Shown here: piece by piece, positions 1 to 5,584 of the stretch
Layout: every line of letters begins with the position of its first letter
Position numbering within the stretch: position 1 is the stretch's first letter
Assembly: GCA_019242385.1 (NCBI GenBank)
Contig: JAFAVO010000038.1
Location: 1-5,584 of the forward strand
From: Gammaproteobacteria bacterium
Lineage (GTDB): Bacteria; Pseudomonadota; Gammaproteobacteria; Steroidobacterales; Steroidobacteraceae
Direction: 5' to 3'
DNA: 5,584 nucleotides
Notes under the pieces: generated by a model
Database searches by the model: none
What the model saw: the letters and a program-made list of their open reading frames with translations, nothing else
Told to the model about the DNA's origin: nothing
Position numbers and translations under genes: made by a program

Positions 1-497
1 AGAATGAAGGCGATGACCTGGCTGCGCGTGAGCGCGGACATGCACGAGCCGATGGCGAGGAACCCGCCACCGAGCATGAGACTGCCGAGATAGGCGGCGA
101 TGATCGCGCCGTTGTCGGGCGGGCCGAGGAAATTCACGGTGATCCACAGCGGAAAGGTCAGCGCCAGCGCGAAGGCAGTGAAGATCCACGCGGCGAAGAA
201 CTTGCCAAGCACCGCCTCGCGCAGCGTCACCGGCTGGGTCATCAGCAGCTCGATGCTGCCGGAATTGCGCTCCTCGGCCCACAGCTTCATCGAGAGCGCC
301 GGGATCAGGAACAGGTACAGCCAGGGGAGAAAGGCGAAGAAGGACTCGAGATCGGCCTGGCCGCGCTCGTAGAAGGCGCCGAGGTAGAAGGCAAACCAGT
401 TGCCGAGCAACAGGAAGATGACGATGAATACGTACGCGAGCGGGGTGGCGAAGTAGCTCGCCAGCTCGCGGCGCATGATGATGCCCACGTTGCGCAT
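1..497 (-). CDS. ABC-2 type transporter permease, GldF-like (N-terminal part, runs off the left edge)
   Basis: Membrane subunit expected to pair with the ATPase encoded just upstream and form an inner-membrane ABC exporter; the substrate cannot be read from sequence. The visible 165 residues begin MRNVGIIMRRELASYF and contain hydrophobic segments at about 20-40, 55-71, 100-122 and 131-155. Between the second and third is the stretch WAEERNSGSIELL (residues 73-85), the charged cytoplasmic motif typical of ABC-2 permeases of the GldF/NosY kind. The ATG at 497 lies 14 bases after the ATPase stop codon, so the two are almost certainly cotranscribed. The ribosome-binding site is weak (a GAGG that overlaps the ATPase stop). 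A second ATG at 476 is possible, but the first gives the usual N-terminus. In GldA/F/G-type loci a GldG-like auxiliary subunit often follows; that would lie outside this window. Family call is firm, role is not. Confidence 0.93.
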   Translation of the reverse strand, partial: MRNVGIIMRRELASYFATPLAYVFIVIFLLLGNWFAFYLGAFYERGQADLESFFAFLPWLYLFLIPALSMKLWAEERNSGSIELLMTQPVTLREAVLGKFFAAWIFTAFALALTFPLWITVNFLGPPDNGAIIAAYLGSLMLGGGFLAIGSCMSALTRSQVIAFI

Positions 498-511
498 GCT
501 GCGGTCCGGCC

Positions 512-1435
<924 letters not shown>

Positions 1436-1497
1436 GAGCGTTTGCGGTCTTTAGTGGGCTCTGCGGCGGAAAGTTCCCGCCCGGCTCAAAGGGCGCG

Positions 1498-1527
1498 ATT
1501 GTGAACGTGAGGCACGGGCCTTTTCAA
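1498..1527 (-). promoter_or_regulatory. Candidate sigma-70 promoter for the ABC exporter operon
   Basis: On the minus strand the 138-bp gap upstream of the ATPase contains TTGAAA (-35, plus-strand 1522-1527), an 18-base spacer, and CACAAT (-10, plus-strand 1498-1503). These match the consensus at 5 of 6 and 4 of 6 bases. It would leave a leader of roughly 55 bases before the ATG at 1435. It is one of the few AT-richer patches in a GC-rich spacer. This is a pattern match only, and the -10 element is weak. Confidence 0.35.
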
Positions 1528-1573
1528 CTTCGGCGCTTGCCGTGGTGCCGCTAGGGGTTTCTACCGCTGCCTC

Positions 1574-1840
1574 ATGGACTTACAAATCATTTGGCACACC
1601 GAGTCGAGCCCTCGGGACCACCCCGGGTGTCACCGAGCCGCCTGCGCACTGCACGTGCGCGCGCGCGAGGCCCGGGTCGAGGGCGGCGGCAACTGGCTCA
1701 CGCTCCCCGACGGGCGCACTTTCGGCCGCAGCCGCTTCGGTGATCGACTGCTGTGCGATGCCTGCGCGACGCAGCGCGGGCCGGTGCGCCTCGATGCGGG
1801 CGCCGCTTACGCAGCGAAGCGGTGCCGCGCGCGCCAGTAA
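1574..1840 (+). CDS. Small hypothetical protein with paired cysteines (possible zinc-binding)
   Basis: Not recognised. This is the only plausible plus-strand gene: 88 residues starting MDLQIIWHTE. It has C19-x4-C24 near the N-terminus and C61-x2-C64 about 37 residues later, with a glycine-rich middle (GGGNW at 37-41, LPDGRTFGRS at 44-53). Two cysteine pairs at this distance look like a small zinc ribbon, but binding is inferred. Third codon positions from about residue 22 to 65 are almost all G or C, as in the neighbouring real genes, and this frame has better composition than the competing frames. The 3' end overlaps the convergent rhomboid gene by 34 bases. The start is uncertain: a possible GGGG-type ribosome site at 1554-1557 is about 16 bases upstream, and the first codons are AT-richer than the rest. 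It could still be a chance frame. Confidence 0.5.
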   Translation: MDLQIIWHTESSPRDHPGCHRAACALHVRAREARVEGGGNWLTLPDGRTFGRSRFGDRLLCDACATQRGPVRLDAGAAYAAKRCRARQ

Positions 1841-2403
1841 AGAATACAGAGCGCCCCGCCCAGCAATCCGCCCAGATGAGCGAAGTGGGCAACCCCCTGT
1901 CCGCGGCCGGTGACTCCGTAGAAGAGCTCGATCAGCGCGTAGCCGGTGACGAAGAGCCAGGCGGGTATCGGGATGGGGATGGGGATGATGAACAGGCGCT
2001 GGCGGGGGAAATACCAGGCGAATGCGAGCAGCACACCGAATATGCCGCCCGAGGCGCCGATGGTCTCCTCCTGCACGCCGCCGGCCTGTTGGACCGCGAG
2101 TTGTGTCAGCCCCGCGGCGACGATGCACACGAGGTAGTAGATCACGAAGCGCCGCGGCCCCCAGTAGGACTCGAGCGAGCGGCCGAACATGAAGAGCGCA
2201 AACATGTTGAAGAAGATGTGCGCGGGGCTCGTGGGGTCGTGCAGGAAGCCATAGGTGATCAGCTGCCACGGCTGGAAGAGCGGCGTGTGCAGCGGCCAGA
2301 GCGCAAACAAGCCGAGGATGATTCTCGGGTTGAGCAGCTCCAGCAGGTACACCCCGACATTGATCAGGATCAGTGTGCGGGTGGCGCGCGGCATGGAGAA
2401 CAT
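1807..2403 (-). CDS. Rhomboid family intramembrane serine protease
   Basis: Inner-membrane protease that cuts transmembrane segments of other proteins; its substrates cannot be predicted. The 198 residues match the compact six-helix bacterial rhomboid. Catalytic Ser118 sits in GASGG (116-120) and the partner His176 in AHLGG (175-179). His62 and Asn66 (HIFFN) correspond to the oxyanion-side pair of GlpG (His150, Asn154). Hydrophobic helices lie at about 10-32, 59-75, 85-103, 115-131, 146-163 and 174-190. The loop before the fifth helix is an extended Pro-Ile run (residues 141-147), matching the Pro-Ile-Pro pattern seen here in relatives. I chose the ATG at 2403; the in-frame ATG at 2394 would drop only three residues. 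It starts 18 bases after the acetyltransferase stop, so it is probably the last gene of the same transcript. All active-site residues are present, so I expect an active protease. Confidence 0.96.
   Translation of the reverse strand: MFSMPRATRTLILINVGVYLLELLNPRIILGLFALWPLHTPLFQPWQLITYGFLHDPTSPAHIFFNMFALFMFGRSLESYWGPRRFVIYYLVCIVAAGLTQLAVQQAGGVQEETIGASGGIFGVLLAFAWYFPRQRLFIIPIPIPIPAWLFVTGYALIELFYGVTGRGQGVAHFAHLGGLLGGALCILYWRARHRFAA
1970..1987. repeat. Three perfect copies of the hexamer GGGATG inside the rhomboid gene
   Basis: Plus-strand GGGATG occurs three times in a row, followed by a further ATG. On the coding strand it reads CCC ATC repeats, giving the Pro-Ile run of the rhomboid loop. The unit is six bases, so a gain or loss would change the loop length without shifting the frame. 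Confidence 0.8.
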
Positions 2404-2421
2404 GCCGCCATCTTACCGGTG

Positions 2422-2910
2422 TCAAATTGACCGCTGCAGGAAAACCAGATCGAGCCAACGGCCGAACTTGTATCCGACTTCGGTCAGCCGTCCAGCCTGA
2501 GTGAATCCGAGACGCTCGTGCAGGTGGATCGAGGCGGCGTTGTCGCCATCGACGCCGGCGACCATCACGTGCTTGCCGAGGGTGCGCGCCCGCTCGATGA
2601 GTGCGAGCAGCAGCCCTGTGCCGATGCCTCGGCCGCGGGCATCGGCGCGCACGTGCAGCGTGTGCTCGACGGTAAACCGATAGCCCGGCCATGCCCGGAA
2701 CTCACCGAAGCTGCCAAAGCCGGCAACGCCCTGGGGGTCCTCGGCGATGAGCACCGGGTAGCCCTGGGCGCTGCGCGTACGCCACCACTCGCGCCGCTCA
2801 TCGAGCGTGACCGGGGTGGTCGTGAACGTCGCGGTCGAGGTGGCGATCACCTCGTTGTAGATCGCGACGAGTCCTTCGAGGTCGCACTCCGTGGCGTCAC
2901 GTATGGTCAA
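2422..2910 (-). CDS. GNAT family N-acetyltransferase, PAT/MddA-like (phosphinothricin or methionine-sulfoximine type)
   Basis: Cytoplasmic acetyl-CoA-dependent N-acetyltransferase. Relatives acetylate the amino group of amino-acid analogues such as phosphinothricin, methionine sulfoximine and methionine sulfone; the exact substrate here is inferred. The 162 residues follow the family plan: ITIRDATE-like N-terminus (TIRDATECDLEGLVAIYNE, 2-20), Glu82 in VEHTLHV, acetyl-CoA loop R92-x-x-G95-x-G97 (ARGRGIGTG), then ASIHLHERLGF (126-136) and the terminal GRWLDLVFLQ (150-159). The open frame continues far upstream inside the regulator gene, but that stretch is a shadow. The best start is TTG at 2910, which begins the protein exactly at the family N-terminus; no ATG or GTG is available in frame there. 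It lies 4 bases after the MocR stop, so translation is probably coupled. No strong ribosome site is seen. Sharing a transcript with a LysE exporter fits a detoxification or amino-acid homeostasis role. Confidence 0.92.
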   Translation of the reverse strand: MTIRDATECDLEGLVAIYNEVIATSTATFTTTPVTLDERREWWRTRSAQGYPVLIAEDPQGVAGFGSFGEFRAWPGYRFTVEHTLHVRADARGRGIGTGLLLALIERARTLGKHVMVAGVDGDNAASIHLHERLGFTQAGRLTEVGYKFGRWLDLVFLQRSI

Positions 2911-2914
2911 TGCT

Positions 2915-4315
2915 TCACGCCGCGCGCAGCGACTCGCGCAGGAACTGCACGAGCGGCGCGCTCGTGCTGTGGGCGACGTTGAAGCGCAGCCACTGTCGGC
3001 AGCCCTCCTCGGGTGAGAAGAGGCTGCCGCGGGCGAGCAGGATGGAGCGCTCGCGCGCGCGCCGCACGAGCTCATCCACCGGGGCCTCATCGGGCACCCG
3101 GCCCCACAGGAACATGCCTTCGCCGGGCTCCGCCGCGAACTCCACCCCAGCGGATTCGAGCGCGGCACGGGCATCGCGGCGCATGCGCGCGAGCCGCGTG
3201 CGTACCTGCTCGACGTGGCGCTTGTAACGACCGCCGGAGAGCACCTCCGATACGTAGCACTCGAGCAGGGTCGAGCCCGAGAGCACCGAGAGCACCTTGC
3301 GCTCGATCAGCCGCTGCACCAGCGTCAGGTCCGCGGCGACGAACCCGACCCGCAGCGCAGGCCCGATGAGCTTGGTGTAGCTGCCGACGTAGATGACGTG
3401 CCGCAGGCCATCGATCTGCGCAAGCCGCACGGCCGGGCCCTCGTACAGGTCGCCGTACACATCATCCTCGACCACCGCGAAGCCATACTGCTCGGCGAGC
3501 GAGAGGATGCGGTGGCAGTGGGCGGGCTCGGCGCTCGAGCCGGTCGGGTTGTGCACCAGGGTCTGCATGAAGAAGGCGCGCGGCCGATGCGCGCGGCAGG
3601 CGGCCTCGAGCGCCTCGAGATCGGGGCCATCGGCATCGCGCGGCACACCGATCAGGCGCACGTGATGAGCGCGCAGCTGCTCGAAGAGCACGAAGTAGCC
3701 GGGATCCTCGACGAGCACCGTGTCGCCGGGCGAAAGCAGGATGCGCGCCAGCAGGTCGAAGGCCTGGCTCGCCCCGTAGGTGGTGACGATGTTGGCGGCA
3801 CTCGCGGCGATGCCGTGCTGCAGCAGCCGCGTGGCGATCTGCTCGCGCAGCTCGGTCAGCCCCTGCGGGGGGCAGGGCAGGAAGGCGTGCGAGCGCCGGC
3901 CGCGGGCGAGACGTGTCAGTACTGCCGCCGGGGTCGTTTCCAGCAGCCAGTTCTCCGGCAGGAACCCCGAGCCGGCCGCCACGATGTCGGCGGAGTTGGC
4001 GAGACACAGCCGCGCGAGCGCCATGGCATCCGAGCCCGGGTCATGGAGCGCCTCGATCGCCACGAGCGGCGCCGAGAGGCGGCGCGGAGTGACGAAGAAG
4101 CCGCGTCCGGCGCGCGACTCGATCACCCCGCGCGCGACCAGCCGGTCGTAGGCATCGACCACCGTGAAGGGGCTTGCGCTCACCTGGCGCGCGAGCTTGC
4201 GGATCGAGGGCAACCGTGTGCCCGGACTCAGCTGCCCGTGACGGATGAGTTGGGTGACGCGCTCGCAGATCTGATCGACGAGCGGTACCTCGGAATTGCG
4301 GCTGAGCTCGAACAT
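2915..4315 (-). CDS. MocR-type PLP-dependent transcriptional regulator (GntR wHTH fused to aminotransferase-like domain)
   Basis: DNA-binding regulator whose effector domain has the fold-type I aminotransferase fold. Residues 12-78 are a GntR-type winged helix (LPSIRKLARQVSASPFTVVD, then a wing near RAGRGFFVT). After a short linker, residues from about 105 to 462 form the PLP domain. Expected cofactor residues are all present: Asn256 in HNPTG, Asp284 and Tyr287 in VEDDVYGD, the Schiff-base Lys315 in GSYTK, and Arg444 in WLRFN for a substrate carboxylate. It should therefore bind PLP and sense an amino acid or amine rather than work as a metabolic aminotransferase. Length (466) is normal for the family. 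The ATG at 4315 has a GAGG five bases upstream. It sits 34 bases after the LysE exporter and 4 bases before the acetyltransferase, so those are its most likely targets. The ligand is unknown. Confidence 0.96.
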   Translation of the reverse strand: MFELSRNSEVPLVDQICERVTQLIRHGQLSPGTRLPSIRKLARQVSASPFTVVDAYDRLVARGVIESRAGRGFFVTPRRLSAPLVAIEALHDPGSDAMALARLCLANSADIVAAGSGFLPENWLLETTPAAVLTRLARGRRSHAFLPCPPQGLTELREQIATRLLQHGIAASAANIVTTYGASQAFDLLARILLSPGDTVLVEDPGYFVLFEQLRAHHVRLIGVPRDADGPDLEALEAACRAHRPRAFFMQTLVHNPTGSSAEPAHCHRILSLAEQYGFAVVEDDVYGDLYEGPAVRLAQIDGLRHVIYVGSYTKLIGPALRVGFVAADLTLVQRLIERKVLSVLSGSTLLECYVSEVLSGGRYKRHVEQVRTRLARMRRDARAALESAGVEFAAEPGEGMFLWGRVPDEAPVDELVRRARERSILLARGSLFSPEEGCRQWLRFNVAHSTSAPLVQFLRESLRAA

Positions 4316-4320
4316 CCGTG

Positions 4321-4324
4321 CCTC
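4321..4324 (-). promoter_or_regulatory. Shine-Dalgarno of the MocR gene
   Basis: The coding strand reads GAGG five bases before the ATG at 4315, inside the 34-base gap after the LysE gene. It supports the chosen start and is one of the few recognisable ribosome sites in this window. Confidence 0.6.
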
Positions 4325-4349
4325 GCGGAGCGCTGCCCGAGCGGCGGCG

Positions 4350-4937
4350 CTATCTCACCATCATGACCGCGGTAATGCCGAGCGCAAGCGCCATGGAGAC
4401 ATTGAACGCGAGACGCCCGCGTGGTGCGGCGATGACGTGCCTGAGAGAGGTGCCAAATACTGCCCACACCATCATGCACGGCACCCCGATCCCTTCCATG
4501 ACGCCAGCCATGTAGGCCCCGCTCAGCAGGGGTGCGAGGTCGTGCGGCAAAAACAGGGTCGCGGCGGTGATGGTCATGACCCATGCCTTCGGGTTCAGGA
4601 ACTGAAACAGCGCCGCCTGCGCGAAGCTCACCGGGTGATGGGCCTCGCGCGAGCCCGCATCGCCAGCGCCGAGCATCTGCCAGCCGAGGTACACGAGGTA
4701 CGCGGCTCCCACCCAGGCGAGCGTGCTCTGCAACGCGGGCCAGCGGGTAAAGAGCGCGGACAGACCTGCGCACACGGCGAGCAGTTGCACGACGAAGCCG
4801 CAGCCGATGCCGAGGATGTGCGGAAGGGTGCGGCGGAAGCCGAAGCGCGCGCCCGAAGCCGTCAGCATCACGTTGTTGGGTCCTGGCGTGATCGACATGA
4901 CGAACGTGTAGGTGGCGAAAGGCAGCGGATCGACCAT
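4350..4937 (-). CDS. LysE/RhtB family amino-acid exporter
   Basis: Inner-membrane exporter of amino acids or their derivatives. The 195 residues carry the family hallmarks: SITPGPNNVML at 15-25 with the TPGP turn, the glycine-rich GARFGFRRTLPHILG at 29-43, and FQFLNPKAW at 111-119. Hydrophobic helices lie near 4-24, 38-62, 70-90, 107-129, 137-160 and 176-194, the six-helix LysE arrangement. Length is close to the usual 200-210. The ATG at 4937 gives the standard N-terminus (MVDPLPFATYTFVMSITPGP); the ribosome site is weak (AAGAG about 8 bases upstream). The gene is first in a run with the MocR regulator, acetyltransferase and rhomboid, and has 137 bases of spacer in front containing repeated CTGTATC elements. 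The substrate is not predictable from sequence; the context points to an amino acid, amino-acid analogue or acetylated product. Confidence 0.95.
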   Translation of the reverse strand: MVDPLPFATYTFVMSITPGPNNVMLTASGARFGFRRTLPHILGIGCGFVVQLLAVCAGLSALFTRWPALQSTLAWVGAAYLVYLGWQMLGAGDAGSREAHHPVSFAQAALFQFLNPKAWVMTITAATLFLPHDLAPLLSGAYMAGVMEGIGVPCMMVWAVFGTSLRHVIAAPRGRLAFNVSMALALGITAVMMVR

Positions 4938-5002
4938 GGGCGGCTCTTGGCGGGCGAGTGGTGACCGGTGACAAGGGTGCGGGCGGGGCCGGCTGCGCGG
5001 CA

Positions 5003-5054
5003 GATACAGTCGCGCCGCGCGTGAGCGCACTGTACGGGGAGGCAACCGATACAG
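5003..5054 (-). promoter_or_regulatory. Candidate MocR operator region upstream of lysE-mocR
   Basis: In the 137-base spacer before the LysE gene, the coding strand has CTGTATC twice in direct orientation (plus-strand 5048-5054 and 5003-5009, 45 bases apart start to start) and an inverted GTACAG between them (plus-strand 5030-5035). TACAGT at 5005-5010 and ACTGTA at 5029-5034 form a perfect six-base inverted pair. Several MocR regulators (GabR, PdxR, TauR) bind direct repeats with related half-sites in such spacers. Assignment to this regulator is inference. No convincing -35/-10 pair is visible, and the six- to seven-base matches could be chance. Confidence 0.35.
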
Positions 5055-5074
5055 CGCGGCCTCGAGGTGCTGTC

Positions 5075-5584
5075 TTACATATGGAGGCTCGGCTGCGCGT
5101 CGAGGTTCGGCTGCGCGTGGAGGTTCGGCTGCGCGTGGAGGTTCGGCCGCGCGTCGAGGCTCGGCTGCGCGTCGAGGTTCGGCCGGGCGCGCTGTTGCTG
5201 CCAGTGCTCGCGGCAGAACCGCGCGAGCATGGCAGGGGGATGACGAGTGGCATCGAGTGCCAGGTCGCACGGCTTCAAGGGGCCGTAGAGCGCAGGCTCC
5301 GAGGCACGAAAGAGCGCCACGGTCGGCACCGCGGTCGAGCTCGCGAGGTGCATGGGCCCGGTGTCGGCAGAGACGAACATGCACAGCTCGCCCATCACTG
5401 CGGCCAGAAGGCGCGGTCGTGACACATGCAGCGCGACGCCCTGCGGATCGATGGGAGCGGTGTCGGGTGCTGGCAGGAACTCCACCGGCACCGCCTCCGG
5501 CGCGAGCTGCAGGAACGCCGTCCAGAATTTGCGCCAGTACTCCCGCTCGAGCCTCTTCGCTCCGGTGGCATAGGCGAAGAAGCC
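5075..5584 (-). CDS. Glycosyltransferase family 9 (heptosyltransferase-like), C-terminal part with repeat tail; runs off the right edge
   Basis: GT9 enzymes transfer heptose or related sugars from a nucleotide donor, usually onto lipopolysaccharide core, at the cytoplasmic face of the inner membrane. The last 169 residues are visible, starting GFFAYATGAKRLEREYW; the frame is open to the window edge, so a GTG at 5491 is not the start. The donor-binding motif SADTGPMHLASS (72-83) followed by VPTVALF and ALYGP is the GT9 signature. The N-terminal acceptor domain is outside the window. The folded domain appears to end near residue 130. Residues 136-169 are then five hexapeptides of the form (N/S)L(D/H)A(Q/R)P plus a partial SLHM, encoded by an 18-bp tandem repeat, which is not a normal part of GT9 proteins. 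The specific sugar and acceptor are unknown. Confidence 0.88.
   Translation of the reverse strand, partial: GFFAYATGAKRLEREYWRKFWTAFLQLAPEAVPVEFLPAPDTAPIDPQGVALHVSRPRLLAAVMGELCMFVSADTGPMHLASSTAVPTVALFRASEPALYGPLKPCDLALDATRHPPAMLARFCREHWQQQRARPNLDAQPSLDARPNLHAQPNLHAQPNLDAQPSLHM
5084..5191. repeat. 18-bp tandem repeat array, five good copies plus one degenerate
   Basis: Plus-strand unit GAGGTTCGGCTGCGCGTC. Copies start at 5084, 5102, 5120, 5138, 5156 and 5174. The first five differ from the unit at no more than two positions each; variable positions are mainly 5 (C/T), 11 (T/C) and 18 (C/G). The sixth has four mismatches. The array lies wholly inside the 3' end of the GT9 gene, ending ten bases short of its stop codon, and keeps its frame. 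All nearby frames stay open through it because the unit is a multiple of three without stops. Confidence 0.95.

Noticed and set aside
1650..1667. Alternating purine-pyrimidine run (TGCACGTGCGCGCGCGCG), a Z-DNA-like pattern
   Set aside because: It is short, lies in a putative coding frame, and such runs are common by chance at this GC content.
1580..2692. A 370-codon minus-strand open frame across the rhomboid and acetyltransferase genes
   Set aside because: Its product is Arg/His/Ala/Pro-rich with no motif, while two overlapping frames encode complete rhomboid and GNAT proteins. It is a typical GC-rich shadow frame.
2911..3174. N-terminal extension of the acetyltransferase frame into the MocR gene
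   Set aside because: The extra residues are Arg/Ser/Cys-rich and unlike any GNAT N-terminus; the family start falls at the TTG at 2910.
3215..4366. A 383-codon plus-strand open frame opposite the MocR gene
   Set aside because: No recognisable domain, composition of an antisense shadow, and the MocR protein on the other strand is complete with all PLP residues.
5051..5073. Possible terminator hairpin (ACAGC/GCTGT around a CCTCGAGG core) just after the GT9 stop
   Set aside because: The outer stem is only five bases, the pairing inside is irregular, and there is no T run on the coding strand.
4228..5384. Long minus-strand frames over the LysE gene, spacer and repeat array that appear to extend LysE or add repetitive proteins
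   Set aside because: They stay open because the 18-bp repeat has no stops in several frames. The LysE protein begins cleanly at 4937 and the GT9 frame explains the array.

Overview
This is a GC-rich, gene-dense chromosomal window in which every gene but one lies on the minus strand. The protein types (an ABC-2 exporter with a LSKGF-type ATPase, a GT9 heptosyltransferase-like enzyme, a LysE exporter, a MocR regulator and a small rhomboid) suggest a high-GC proteobacterium, probably a gammaproteobacterium related to the Xanthomonadales, Nevskiales or Steroidobacter groups. That placement is inferred from sequence feel, not from a phylogenetic marker. I see no rRNA, tRNA, CRISPR array, insertion sequence, integrase or phage gene.

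Reading in the direction of transcription (right to left), the window opens with the C-terminal part of a GT9 glycosyltransferase (5584 to 5075). Its end is an in-frame array of 18-bp repeats that encodes a hexapeptide-repeat tail. A 137-bp spacer follows, with repeated CTGTATC / GTACAG elements that are candidate regulator sites. Next comes a tight run of four genes in one direction: a LysE-family exporter (4937 to 4350), a MocR/GntR-type PLP-dependent regulator (4315 to 2915), a PAT/MddA-like GNAT acetyltransferase starting at TTG (2910 to 2422), and a rhomboid protease (2403 to 1807). The gaps of 34, 4 and 18 bases suggest one transcript. A simple reading is that the MocR protein senses an amino-acid-like compound and controls an exporter and an N-acetyltransferase acting on it. 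The rhomboid may only share the transcript.

Convergent with the rhomboid is a small plus-strand reading frame (1574 to 1840) for an 88-residue protein with four paired cysteines; it is unrecognised but has convincing codon use. To its left, after a 138-bp spacer with a candidate promoter, lies an ABC exporter operon: ATPase (1435 to 512), then an ABC-2 permease (497 to beyond base 1), arranged as in GldA/GldF-type systems.

The window is mostly ordinary accessory metabolism and transport. The parts most worth a second look are the exporter-regulator-acetyltransferase cassette with its candidate operators, the repeat tail on the glycosyltransferase, and the small cysteine-pair protein.
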